From contig JAMPIV010018959.1 of the NCBI GenBank assembly GCA_024509875.1, positions 1 to 64,000 of the forward strand: a stretch of 64,000 bases of DNA, given 5' to 3'. This document shows positions 10,907-21,690 of this stretch, piece after piece. The notes beneath the pieces were generated by a model. That model worked only from the letters and a program-made list of their open reading frames with translations. It had not been told where the DNA came from and searched no databases. The translations under genes were made by a program, and so were the position numbers. Every line of letters starts with the position of its first letter. Positions within the stretch are counted from its first letter, which is position 1. Source of the stretch: Oreohelix idahoensis. Its lineage: Eukaryota > Mollusca > Gastropoda > Stylommatophora > Oreohelicidae.

Positions 10907-12280
10907 TTAATAAACTGACGATTCTACCACACGCGTACTTCGTTTACGAAATGAACATATTGACAAAAATGTCGTTCTAAAGTTAGTGCTCATCTTGAGA
11001 AAGATGAAAAAACTGCTGGATGCATTAGAGAAATCTATGATGTAAATTAAATATACGGTGGTAAGAAATAAGTTGTTGTAACGTTTTAGAATATAATAGT
11101 CCGGCTCTACGAGAGCAGCGATGTACACTGGAATACGGGCAAATATATTAATCATGTATATGACAATAACTACCAATAAAGTTCTGATCACCTTTTTCTC
11201 CCGTGTTGAGATGCTTTTTGTAGATCTGAAGCTGTCCTTCGCATTGAAATTCGTGTTCCTGATTCTATAAAGCGAAGCCGTGTGTTTTCTTAAGTGAAAA
11301 ACAGTGATGGCCGAGGTCACACAGAGGATTGAAAAACTTAAAACTGGTAAAAGTATTCCGAGAAACTTGTAGTATACCATAATGGTGTTTTCATTGGCAT
11401 AGTAAAAATTGTTGTAAACGTAGACAGCAATTGTGGTGTTGTAAACGGAACTGTAAACATAAGCAACGTCGTAAATAAAGAACATGATGGAGAAGGAAGC
11501 GAACACAAGCAGAGATATGAAGGTGTCGAGAATAAGCGTAAACTTTGGCGTAAATAAAGACTTAACTTTCAGAGGCGCAGCTACGCTTAAGCACCTCTCT
11601 ATTCCTACATATGTGGCCAAAGCGTAAGCAACATAACTGGAAAACAAGGGTAGATAAGTCATGACCGGAAATGTCATGTTCCGCCATGATGTCCCCATCG
11701 CGGGATTTGCCAGAAGCACTGGTCCGTACAAACGGTGAACGACGCTGCCCAAACATTTGATTAGGTCCCAGATCGTGATTGAGGTCAGAGATATGTTCAC
11801 GCCATCCTTGAAACCTTGTCTAGAAAAGACGATAATGTTGAGCATATTGGTAAAGACTCCAACAATAGAAATAATTAACACCACCCACAAGTCAACGATA
11901 GTTTGTATGTAGATGTACACCTCTTGGCTTATGATAGCACCGCTTGGTGTTGTCGGAAAAAACAATGAATATTCCGAAGTCTGTAAGGACAGTGCAGATT
12001 CTGAAGTCAATAAAAACAGTGACGTTTCTGAAGTCGGTAAAAACGTTGCAGATTCCGAGATCGTTAAAAACAATGCAGATTCGGAAGTTGGTAAAAATTG
12101 TGCCGAATCCGAAGTCGTTAACAACAATGCAGATTCAGAAGTCGGTAAAAACACGTTTGATTCAGAAGTGTCGAGATGTTGATAGTTCGTTGGGAAACTT
12201 ACCAGGGTATCAGTGTCTCCTGTAGTTACAAGAACATACGAGTCAGCGTTCACAGAGTCTGTAGATGACATAACTAGCAA
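10907..12280 (-). CDS. Orphan class A (rhodopsin-like) GPCR, intronless
   Basis: The protein has 457 residues and no signal peptide. Residues 1-120 are a Ser/Thr-rich extracellular region, of which about 43-112 are eight 9-residue repeats. Seven hydrophobic segments follow at about 129-152, 162-182, 204-229, 248-270, 300-330, 365-390 and 403-428. The class A landmarks are GVFTN in TM1 (N145), Asp172 in TM2 and E-R-C (228-230) in place of D-R-Y. TM7 has DFSNASSSF in place of NPxxY. I see no Cys at the TM3 start, so the usual TM3-ECL2 disulphide seems absent. Basic loops flank TM5 and TM6 on the cytoplasmic side. Large intronless receptor families of this type, some chemosensory, are known in gastropods. 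The ligand is unknown. Met4 is an alternative start. Confidence 0.9.
   Translation of the reverse strand: MLVMSSTDSVNADSYVLVTTGDTDTLVSFPTNYQHLDTSESNVFLPTSESALLLTTSDSAQFLPTSESALFLTISESATFLPTSETSLFLLTSESALSLQTSEYSLFFPTTPSGAIISQEVYIYIQTIVDLWVVLIISIVGVFTNMLNIIVFSRQGFKDGVNISLTSITIWDLIKCLGSVVHRLYGPVLLANPAMGTSWRNMTFPVMTYLPLFSSYVAYALATYVGIERCLSVAAPLKVKSLFTPKFTLILDTFISLLVFASFSIMFFIYDVAYVYSSVYNTTIAVYVYNNFYYANENTIMVYYKFLGILLPVLSFSILCVTSAITVFHLRKHTASLYRIRNTNFNAKDSFRSTKSISTREKKVIRTLLVVIVIYMINIFARIPVYIAALVEPDYYILKRYNNLFLTTVYLIYIIDFSNASSSFFIFLKMSTNFRTTFLSICSFRKRSTRVVESSVY
11952..12178 (-). repeat. 27-bp coding minisatellite in the GPCR N-terminus
   Basis: About eight imperfect 27-bp units on the plus strand (gattc.gaagtc.gtaaaaa plus spacer) encode FLPTSESA-like 9-mers on the coding strand. 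Because the unit is a multiple of three, copy-number change keeps the frame. The two plus-strand ORFs over this block are by-products. Confidence 0.9.
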
Positions 12281-13124
12281 GGAGGATTGGATAAGGCGGC
12301 TTTTAAAATTACCATTGTTCTGACGACTACTTAGGTGTGACTCCAGAAATACGAAATATTTGACGTAAAAACCATCGGAATTATGATTCTTATCATCTGC
12401 GGAGAACCCATAGCTTCACAAACTACCAGCTTAAGGCGAAATGACAGCAACTCTCCTGCAATCTTTCAGAGCGTTAGGGGCGTGGCTTTATTAAAAAGCA
12501 AAAACCACACACACACTCACGCACTTGCAATAAATGACCTTTAACTTTGATGTTTGTATAATTTCGCTTAAAGTTAATTTGAATTTAATGTTGTAAGCTG
12601 CATGTAAATGAGCTCGGAGCAAACAGCTAATACCCTTGCCAACAAATGCATCCAACGTAGTAAAAGACAGCTTAAATAATTAATGAGGTGCAAATATTGA
12701 ATTCTCCAAAATTTGTTATTGATTGGAACGTCCTGAAAGAAGGGAAAATCCCGCTATAGAGAAGAATAAATGAAGCTAAATATTGGAAGTATTGCATGGA
12801 ATTGTACGCTGGAGTCGCAGACATCTGAGATATTGTAAGATAAGGACGGGGTAAAGCACTAGATATTTACAACGCTCTTCTTTGATTAAAATGACCTAGG
12901 TTAATTATTCAGTACTGAGATTATCGAAATAAGCTATATACAAACTAAAGATAATTGTGTTAGATCAAAAGTGTTTTGTTTTGTTGTAGTTGTTTTAAAG
13001 CCTCTGCATGAGCCGCTTTTCATCTACAGCAGTGCTTCGTAACCCTTTAGAAGCCTCTCACCCATTTACCGCATCTTAATAAGCTTCGCACCACATTATC
13101 TTCTAACTCTTAAAATATACCAGC

Positions 13125-13182
<58 letters not shown>

Positions 13183-13436
13183 AAGTAATGTCTTTTTACA
13201 AGAACTGAAAATAAAAAAATATCGTGTTATTTATATACCAACAAGCAACCCGCCAAAACATAAACGGGGAAATAACTGTTTTGCGTTTTTTTCTGCTCGG
13301 ATGTTTTGATGTCAGCACTAACTCTCAAGTGGTCATTCCAATCCTCTCCATTCCATGTCAACTTCACTGGTACGTTGTAGTCTAAATTATCATGACTTTT
13401 TGTCAGTGAAAAAAGTGAAGGCATGCGTGTTATTTT
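12281..13436. other. Upstream flank of the GPCR, with a (GA)n tract
   Basis: There is no recognised gene. A (GA)n microsatellite lies at about 13129-13179. Around 13030 the string cagtgcttcgtaaccc resembles a hAT or Tigger terminus, but I found no partner. Confidence 0.45.
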
Positions 13437-13922
13437 AATCGGTATTTGTCACGGAATTGCCTCCCCTGGTTTGCTGTAGTGGTCTAACGGTGGCCAAAAC
13501 TCAAGAGTATCGAATATGGGTCTTCAAAGGTGTCTACCTTCGCACAAGATTACTCTTGGCAGAGTTGTAGATAGCAGGATAATGATGCTTCTATCTCAAG
13601 GGTATGTTCAAAAGATATTTTCAGAAGTCAAGAACAATGCTGCTTAGGGCCGAGCACTATTAACTTATATCTGATCCGCCACCTTTTGTGAAGAAAGGGT
13701 TATGCATTGATTTATTTCAGCTCGTTCCAGCCCCCACCCTGATTTACTCAGTGGGATTCTTCGTATTCTGGTATAGCTCTGTTTAGAGTGTATTTAGTAA
13801 ATTGACTGAGACAAACATGCAGTACATTCAAAATGACTAAATCGAAGTTAAATTTGTATATTTACAAATAACAAATTTAATAATCATCTATGTTTTAACA
13901 GGGTTTAAAAAATGAATAATTA
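13437..13922. repeat. Dispersed repeat X, copy 1, left part
   Basis: It matches 21068-21500 over its whole length, including caaaactcaagagtat and gtgtctaccttcgcacaaga. Its right part lies beyond the Tigger element (16304-16475). Element class is unknown. Confidence 0.9.
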
Positions 13923-14398
13923 CAGCCATGCGCCGCTTAACGTCCACGATACGTTCTGTGAAATAGGACGTTATGCGATTTGGAAGTTGTGCGAACACCA
14001 TACTTTATACTTAGCAAAGTTATATGGGATACTGTAGTGTACCTGTATTGACTAAATAGCCAAGATACTGTACACATACAGTACTGTATTTCAGCTATTG
14101 TACTGTCTTTAAAAGCCTTAAAGTCTGGCATGAAGGTCCTTTCAGGCATTCGTTTCCAGAATAAGGAGGTTTCGTCCATATTAAAAATTTGCTGGGGCAA
14201 ATAACCTCCGTCTACAATTAGTTTATTTCGTTTTTCGACAAAATCTTCTGCTGCCTTAGCATCAGCACTCGCAGACTCACCACTCACTTTCACATTATGC
14301 AGCGAAAAACATTGTTTGAAGCGCTTGAACCACCCAGAACTAGCACTAAACTCGATATTGTAGTCTGGTCCTGCTTTTTCTTTAAGCATTTCGAACAA

Positions 14399-15572
14399 CA
14401 AAACAGATCATGTACAGACCAGATAGCCACTTTGAGAATAATAGTTGAACAAAGTCTGGAATGGAATTCACCACTATACATCGGATTTGTGGACTACGAA
14501 AAGGTATTTGACAGTGTAGACAGAGAATCACTTTGGAAATTGATGAGGCATTATGGAGTTCCCCTGAAGATCATTAATTTAATAAAGAACACATATGAAG
14601 ACATGACATGCAGAGTTCTTCATGAAGGACAGCTTACAGAACCGTTTGGGATAAGAACAGGAGTGCGACAGGGATGCCTCTTGTCTCCATTTCTTTTCTT
14701 ACTAGCAATAGACTGGGTTATGAGAACTTCGACAACACACAACAGAAATGGAATCCAGTGGACTCTGACTAAGCAGTTGGATGATCTGAATTTTGCTGAT
14801 GACTTGGCTCTTCTGTCCCATAACCGTAATCAGATGCAGGACAAATTGAAAACACTAGATGAGAGGTCACAACAATTGTATCTGAAAATACACAGGGAAA
14901 AGACAAAGATAATGAGAATAAATGCAGGTAATGATAACAGGGTTGAACTTGAAGAAACACCAATACAAGATGTAGAATCCTACACATATCTTGGCAGCAA
15001 TATAGACAAAGTTGGAGGGACAGACAGTGATATCAAAATAAGAATACAAAAAGCAAGAGGAGCATTTATTGAGAAATATATGGAGATCAAGAGAAATCGG
15101 ATCCAACACGAAAATAAGAATCTTCAACTCAAATGTGAAGTCAGTCCTATTGTATGGCTCTAAGACATGGAGAACAACAAAGACAGCAACCAAAAAGCTA
15201 CAGACTTTCATAGATGGGTGCTTGCGTAGAATAGAGAGATTAAAATGGTATGACAAGGTTACCAACATGGAACTGATGACAAGAACTAGACAAGTGCCAG
15301 TGGAACAACAGATGAGAAGAAGATGCTGGTGATGGATAGGAAATAAATGAGGAAACCTGTTGATAACATTACAAGGCAGCCCTTGTTCTGGAACCCCCAG
15401 GGCAAGAGAGACAGAGGTAGACCAAGAAGCACATGGAGAAGGGAGCTGGAAACAGAGGTGAAAATGAAAGGGAGAACGTGGAAAGAACTTGAAATGATGG
15501 CACGTGACAGGAGGACTTGGCATGTGTTTGTTGAAGGCCTATGCTCCTTTGGGAGTGAAGGGTTATGAATGA
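14399..15572 (+). mobile_element. 5'-truncated RTE-like LINE (family 2) inserted in the Tigger transposase
   Basis: An exact 11-bp duplication, atttcgaacaa, flanks the insert (14388-14398 and 15573-15583). The insert starts mid-RT and ends in a short gggttatgaatga tail. It is the same family as the near full-length copy at 22449-25750. Confidence 0.95.
14405..15568 (+). pseudogene. Partial reverse transcriptase of LINE family 2
   Basis: It opens at CTDQIATLRIIVEQS and continues through VDYEKVFDSVDRESL, GVRQGCLLSP and NFADDLALLSH, which holds the FADD catalytic motif. It then frameshifts near 15070-15165 into LLYGSKTWRTTKT and RKPVDNITRQPLFWNPQGK, the C-terminal domain. The endonuclease and RT start are missing through 5' truncation, and at least two frame changes are present. 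Confidence 0.9.
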
Positions 15573-16303
15573 ATTTCGAACAAGCTTCGTGCCTTAGCAG
15601 CGATCGTCAACGTGCTGAGAGGGATTCGCTTCTGTGTTTGGTCCTCAATCCAGGTCATTAGCGATTTTTCCATATCTGATATAGGTCCCTCTCGTATTTT
15701 CGTAAGCTTTGTAGCTTACAGTGGAGCCGATCCTTTAACAGCGTGGAGAATTGTTTCTTTGTTCTTAAGGATCGTCGTGACTGTCGAGTGCGACATGCTC
15801 AAATCACGAGCTATAGTATTCACTGGTTTTCCATCTTCGTGATGTTTAATTACCTTTTGTTTCACTTCCAAATCGATACTTTTCCTTTGTCTCTTGCTGC
15901 TGCTATCACTAGAACTGGTTTTGCTGCGTTTGGGAGCCATAATGCACTTCATGGTAATGTATTTTCGAAAGTTCACATTAAAATAACGATAGTAAGTACA
16001 GCACAGTACATACATAGGCCAGTAACATAGGCGTTTATTATGACTATCAAGACATATGTACTGTATTATAGGTTATATATGTACTGTACCATTATACGCC
16101 TGGTATCGCAATCGCTTTGTACTGTATACAAGAGACATGAGATACACGCGTTGCGTGCGGGAAGCTGTTGCTTTCGCTACGTCCGGTTACGTCCGCTTCG
16201 TCCTGTTCTCCGATCGGGATTTCTGAACTCTATTATAACATGAGACCACGGACGTATATGCGGTCGGACGTTGTCCGAACGGACTTTACGCGGCGCGTGA
16301 CTG

Positions 16304-16475
16304 TATTTATTAGAAAATTATCAGCACTGTGTGATGTAATGGTAATTTATAAAGGAGGTCACTTGGCGGATTTTATGTGTTACTTAGCTGTCAGTGACGG
16401 TTCTGCTCCTTCTGATGTTTTGGCTCTTGGTAGACTGGATCACTGATCCTTCTCGTCCCTGGTCAAAGTTTGTGA
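16304..16475. repeat. Dispersed repeat X, copy 1, right part
   Basis: This continues the alignment with 21520-21690 (shared blocks gtcacttggc, acttagctg and ctgctcc.tctgatg) after the Tigger insertion. Confidence 0.75.
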
Positions 16476-16669
16476 CAGAACGTCTGAACATGCTCTTTTG
16501 TGTGACCTCTCACACCTTCAGCCCTCTGGCAGTATCCTTTCTTTTTCTCTATTTTCTCACTCATCGCTTTTATTTGGCATAAATCATGCCTTTTTATTCG
16601 TTAGTTTCACTATTTTGCTCTATGCTGGCCATAGCATGGTGAAGTCTCTAACACGCCACTCCCCTATAG

Positions 16670-17605
16670 CAGTAATTGCTACGGGAGTAATTCTTATCTT
16701 ATTGTGTCGCATTCACGCTTCACGAAGACGTGTTAAGTTACGCCAGGTTATTAGACGGTCAGCGACAGTATTTTATCGCATAATCTGTCTGACCATCTTT
16801 TGAAGCGAAAATGTTTTGTTTATTCAAGCTACGTTGGATAGGTGTGTTAAATAAAACCAGGTTTGTTTGTCTGGCGAAACACGATAACCCCTGTACGAGG
16901 CGGAACTTATGACATAAGCGCTTCCAGGTCATCCTTCATACGACAGATAACGACATTACTGTCTGTGTGTCACATATGGGCAGACAAATGTGATGTAATT
17001 GCTTCCGGTCCTTGGTTAAAAAGTAATCATGGATTTATTTTATTTTAGACAATATGAGTCTACAAATATGTTTGTAAGAGTGTATCAAGGCATCATATGT
17101 CCATATATGGTAATACGTGACCTTTGCAGGCACGCATCTTATTTCACGTGGGAATATTTTGAAATATCCTAGCCAATCCTGCATGATTTGAAATGATTGG
17201 ATCTTTCTGAGTAGATTCATAACATCACTGGAGGGAATATAGGCTGACAATTTCACAGTTTTATTTCTCTTTGATTTGCACGCTCGCCAAGACAACACCA
17301 GACCTTTGCCAGAGTGAAAACTAGATTCATAATTCCTAATTGTTATCTGGACCTTTTATTGGAGAACCAGATAAGACTTATAAAGCACAGGAAATCTCTT
17401 TCAAATTGTAATAAGGAACAACCGGGACTAGGAAATTGAAGAAACACGGAATCAGAAGGGGCAATTTATGTTAAAATTAAAAGAAATCACAGACACGTGT
17501 TGTAAGAGAACGATTCGTCTCTTTTATTCATCTGTGCGACAAGTCTGTAGTCAGGATTGGCGTAAGTTGGATTTACGTTTCATATTTTATTACTAACATG
17601 TGAAC
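16670..17605 (+). repeat. Dispersed repeat Y, copy 1
   Basis: The best part, 17285-17600, matches the reverse complement of 25755-26072 (gccaagaca, accagacctttgccagagtgaa, caggaaatctct, cttttattcatctg and aggattggcgtaagttg, in order). The part before 17285 aligns weakly. Repeats X and Y may be parts of one older element. Confidence 0.75.
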
Positions 17606-17609
17606 TAAC

Positions 17610-17610
<1 letters not shown>

Positions 17611-17690
<80 letters not shown>
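17611..17690. repeat. (TA)n microsatellite
   Basis: About 80 bp of TA dinucleotide directly beyond repeat Y. Confidence 0.97.
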
Positions 17691-17694
<4 letters not shown>

Positions 17695-18488
17695 CTAGCT
17701 CAAACGTTTGCTTTCATACAAAGAAAAAACTGGAGCGACTATGCTTGTTTAGTTTTAAAACAACATGTAACAATTTTAATAATGCATAAGTCTTTAACAG
17801 TTAAAGTAAATATGGAAAATTTGGTGAAATTTAGATAACAGTTTTCGTCACGGAGACGTATGTGAAGATTTATCAAAAGTCAGTTTTGCTGGTGCCTTTT
17901 TACAAGCTCATAACTTTTATAAGGGAGTCCTGCAGCTGTGGTTCATCAATTCTTTGATGACGAAAGCCTTCTCCACACTTTCTTCCACTGTAGACGGTTA
18001 AGGTGGATGCTTTTCTCTCACACTAGCCGCGTTAGTACCACAAATCGTCTGATGGCTTGTAACTACGAACTTAAGAAAAATAGAAAAACAAATGCCCTCT
18101 GCTAAGTACATTTGTTTGGAGCACTCTAACAGGCTAACGTTCCCGTTGTCCGCCCATTAAAGTTAAACTCTCAGAATGCCAGCGTTTTTGTTTTATTTTC
18201 GTACAACTGCAGATGTTTTGAAATTATTTTGAATATAACCCACACAATATTCGACACTTTTTAAAAGAAGGTTATTATTTTAAGTACAATATATTCATTG
18301 AACTCACGTTGTCTGTGTTACATTTTGTTTAAGTACATCTGGGTTCAGTGTATTGTAATGTGTTTATGCTGATTGGCTTTCTAGAATATCTGTCATGTTT
18401 CGCACCCCAGAAGTAGGTTGCGCAAACTCCAGGGAACAAGCATCCCTGTTTAAAAAGCACTAGTCTTCAATCAAGTCAGAAAGACTTT
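17691..18488. other. Unassigned AT-rich interval
   Basis: No coding signal, splice-bounded exon or repeat partner was recognised. Confidence 0.4.
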
Positions 18489-18948
18489 GTAAAAGTCACT
18501 TAAAACTCCGGTTAGTATGAGATAAGGGACACAGAGTAGACACAAACAGTGTACCTATAACAACAGTCCCAGTCAAGGCAAGGGAGAGAAGAGTGCCAAT
18601 GGAGGACCTGTTAACCACAATAGTTACTTCTAAGCTGCCACAGTTGAGGTGAGAGTAAGTTGCTGGCGTTGGATAGAGCACACGCCGAGGAAACATGTTG
18701 ATAGCATTACAAGGCAGTCTTTATTCTAAAATCCACCGGTATGAGGTTTGAGAGTTAGAGGGCGACCAAAACACACTAAGAGGTAGGAGATTGTGGCAGA
18801 CGCGAAAGGGATAAAGAAGGCATGGAAAGATATTGAGCAGATGTCACAGGGCAGACAGGCTTGAGATGAAGTTACTATAGGCTTAGACTCCATAGGGAGC
18901 TAAAGGATAAGGGCGATGATGATGATGATGATGATGATGATGGTGATC
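18489..18948 (+). mobile_element. 3' end of a decayed RTE-like LINE ending in (GAT)n
   Basis: The order of blocks matches the family-2 3' end: gctggcgttggatagagcac, gaggaaacatgttgatagca, aaggcagtctttattct, atggaaagatattgag, then ccatagggagctaaaggataa. It ends in a GAT microsatellite at about 18915-18945. Many indels are present. Confidence 0.75.
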
Positions 18949-19121
18949 ATGATGGAATGAAAAATGAATGATACACATGAAAAGGGAAATACACCTGCAG
19001 AGATATAGAGATACAAGGTAATTGACAGCACGCAATAACTGGTTTGTGTGCGTAAAGAGAACCAATGGAATTTGTTGTTTTAGTGACTGCGATGTCATTA
19101 TGTTAAAGGGCGAGTAAAGAC

Positions 19122-19927
19122 TAGAGGTGGGCAAATCGACACACTCCGCTGTTTCGAGACATTCGGCTCAGTGATTTAAACTGTGTCGACACAACGGCAC
19201 TTTTGCCCGTATCGGGGAGAAAGAAGTCTCTAATAGACAGTATACATTACTATACAAGAACTGTGTGAGACAATCTCCTCTGTTTTTTTCTTGCGCGCTA
19301 CTGGCGTGTGTGAAAATCTATGGTATTTCGTATGACCACAATTCAATATTTTTACACAAGTCTTCATTGTGATGAAATAAAACGGAGATATGATGATAGC
19401 TATGCAATATATGTGAAAATAATAAAAAACAACAATAATAATAACAGTAATAATAACACATGATATCAAACTAGAGTAAGCTAGTTTTGGTAGACAATGA
19501 TTCAAATCCACACCGAGTACACAGATATCAGCAGAGCTAATAAAGTGTCCATTACATTTATACGAACACACGGACACTTTCAACGTTAGCATAGTGCCTA
19601 AAACATTGACAACTGCAGCACTGACACAATTTCCAGTGTCTATAACTTCTCAGCAAAAATAATATCACTTGTAAAATCAAGTCATCATAACACATCCCTG
19701 AAAATATGACGTGTTTGATATTCCATACTAATGTTCCGGACGGTTGACTCAAATTTTACAAAGGCCCACGGAAGGTGAGACAGTGAGACAGTGTGTCTCT
19801 GCAAAACAGCGAGGCAGACAGGAACTGAAACTGTTTCGAAACAACAAGCAGGCTGTGTTTCGAAGCTTTCGGACTCAACGCTGTTTCGAAGCATTGTTTC
19901 GACACACACACACAGTAGCCATCTCTA
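19122..19927. mobile_element. Non-autonomous hAT transposon (MITE-like, 806 bp)
   Basis: The inverted ends read tagaggtgggcaaa (left) and, from the right, tagagatggctac, in hAT style. The 8-bp flanks are gtaaagac (19114-19121) and gtaaggac (19928-19935), a one-mismatch target duplication of the length typical for hAT. No transposase is present. Subterminal gtttcga motifs recur at both ends and could bind a transposase. Confidence 0.85.
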
Positions 19928-19935
19928 GTAAGGAC

Positions 19936-20434
19936 AGTTTAGCTTCAGTGTGGCGCGTGCCGAAGAATTTAAAACAAAAAAAATCTGTATTTTATTGAGC
20001 ACTTGTGCAAAAACGTGACTGTGAGTAAATGAGTAAATGAACGAATAAACATGAATTTTTCTTTCAGCTTAATTTGAACTTTGGGTTATTTGACCTAGAT
20101 AAATTTTAGCTATATTAAAAATAGAAATAATGCGCGCGCTTTTCACAGACGGGTATATATTTGTTTCTTCTTCGTCTTTATCTTTGTTGTTGTTTCAATG
20201 CCACATAACTGCGGTAATGCCGTGACACTGACGATGTGTGCAGCGTTCTATCATCGCCGTGCAACATTTCTTTTTTTGTTTACTCCCTTGGAGCCGGAGT
20301 TCCTGCGGGACATGACCTACCTACATAGTTATTTATAGAACTAGTGATGCCGAGTGTGTTCTTCCTTCAGGATGTTGTTTCCCAAATGAACATTTGCATA
20401 CATGCCCAAAGAGAGGCGGGACGAGTCAGTAGGC
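19936..20434. other. Unassigned interval
   Basis: Nothing supported was found here. Confidence 0.4.
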
Positions 20435-20803
20435 TATGTGTATTTCAGTACCACTGAGACAGTGGTATGACTAAAGTCACCGGTGTGGAACTGATGACAG
20501 GAGAAAGCCAGGTGCAGGTGCTGAGGGAGGTGATGGGAAGACACTTGCTTTGGGTGGGACACATGCTGAGGAACCTGTTGATGACATTGCAGGCTAGGAC
20601 GGCCCTGCTTCTAGAATCCCCAGGGTGAGAAAGTTGGAGGGAGACCCAGGGACATGTGGTGAAGGGGATTAGAGGTAGACATGACAGGGATAAAAAATAC
20701 ATGGAAAGATCTTTAACGGATAGCACCGGACAGGCCAGCTAAACATGCAGATGTTAAGGGCCTATGCTCCTCTGGAAGCTGAAGTTTAATAATAATAATA
20801 ATT
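20435..20803 (+). mobile_element. 3' end of a decayed RTE-like LINE ending in (TAA)n
   Basis: The blocks include gtggaactgatgacagg, gtgggacacatgctgaggaa, ctgttgatgacattgcag, gaatccccagggtgagaaag and ggcctatgctcctctggaag, as in the family-2 3' end, followed by a short TAA run. Confidence 0.8.
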
Positions 20804-20871
20804 ATGCTACGATAAAACAATATTATGCTGCAAACGCTGATAACATTTTTGTTTAAACCTCACCAGGTCAG

Positions 20872-21006
20872 GTGTATTCTTCCGTCTCTGAAGCTGCAGA
20901 ACAGGAAGGTCTATTGTATATTGGGTCACCTAACTCCCTCTTCACTGGTCGCATCGTTCTGCCCCAGGGTGACGGCAGAGTTGTCACTATCGACAGCGTC
21001 ATTCAG
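20872..21006 (+). CDS. APMAP/hemomucin-like protein, penultimate exon
   Basis: This exon of exactly 45 codons ends at the donor CAG|gtatgg. The acceptor is either cag|gtgtattct (start 20872, phase 0) or cctcaccag at 20866. The peptide (VYSSVSEAAEQ, EGLLYIGSPNSLFTGRI) matches the last propeller strand of adipocyte plasma membrane-associated protein and hemomucin, where HDGHLYLGSF-like sequence is typical. The fold is a six-bladed strictosidine-synthase-like propeller; animal members are type II membrane proteins, some with arylesterase activity. It joins in phase 0 to 27415. The earlier exons were not found between 12.3 and 20.8 kb; they may lie left of the window, which would put the GPCR inside an intron, or the copy may be partial. 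Confidence 0.75.
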
Positions 21007-21067
21007 GTATGGTGTGCGTTTTGAAGTTCAATGATTTCAGCCTTATTTTATCTTAAGTTTTATTATA

Positions 21068-21690
21068 AATTGTGACGGTATTGCTTCCCCTGCTTTCAAC
21101 AGTGACCAAAACTCAAGAGTATCTAATATGGGCTTCAAAGGTGTCTACCTTCGCACAAGATTATTCTTGGCAGAGATGTTGATAGAAGGGTAATGACACT
21201 TCTATCACAAAGGGAGTCTTCACGAGATATTCAGATAAGCGAAAACAATACTGCTTTGGCTGAGCACGTTAATTCTAGGATCTGCCGACAACTGTTGTGA
21301 AGAATTAAGCAATGGTTAATCTTAGCTCGTTAAGCCACAACCTCTGATTTACTCAGTGAAATTATTATTATTCTGGTATAGCTCTGTTTAGAGTGTGTGT
21401 AGTAAATTGAGACAAACATGCGGTGCATTTAACAGGATTAAATCGAAGTTAAATTTGTAAAATTATAAATAATAAAATTTACTAATCCCTTAAGTTTTAA
21501 CAGTTTGAAAATAATTGAATAGTTTAGAAGAAAAGTTTCATCATTGATTGATAGTACAGTCGATGAAAAAAAGTTCACTTTGGCAGCGTATATTTTGCAC
21601 TTAGCTGCCAATAGTAGTTTCTGTTCCCGCTGATGGTTTATTTTTTTTTACACTGCTACTAGCTCATCGCTGGTCAAGTTTGTCGGGTGT
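21068..21690. repeat. Dispersed repeat X, copy 2 (uninterrupted)
   Basis: It matches 13437-13922 and then 16304-16475 without the Tigger element, so it is a paralogous empty site. Confidence 0.88.

Larger units (their letters stand above)
14100..15998 (-). pseudogene. Tigger transposase remnant, split by a LINE insertion
   Basis: Reading leftward from about 15990, the start MAPKRSK leads into a psq/CENP-B-type helix-turn-helix (VNTIARDLSMSHSTVTTIL). One in-frame TAA follows near 15720. After it come DMEKSLMTWIEDQTQ and KARSLFEM, part of the second HTH. The LINE interrupts here (14399-15572). Reading resumes at MLKEKAGPDY and runs through SGWFKRFK to FNMDETSLFWK, which contains the first catalytic Asp, and ends at FKAFKD. 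The remaining DDE domain is absent. The family binds its own inverted repeats and cuts at TA; this copy cannot. Confidence 0.9.
13923..16303 (-). mobile_element. Tigger/pogo (Tc1-mariner superfamily) DNA transposon, internally deleted
   Basis: The ends are inverted (cagccatgcgccgcttaacg at the left; the right end reads gcggcgcgtgactg), flanked by TA on each side (13921-13922 and 16304-16305). Protein remnants on the minus strand are Tigger-like. Without the 1174-bp LINE insert and its 11-bp duplication the copy is about 1.2 kb, so most of the DDE domain is missing. Repeat X resumes directly after the right TA. Confidence 0.92.

Noticed and set aside
13030..13120. hAT or Tigger-like MITE starting cagtgcttcgtaaccc
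   Set aside because: No partner inverted repeat or target duplication could be found.
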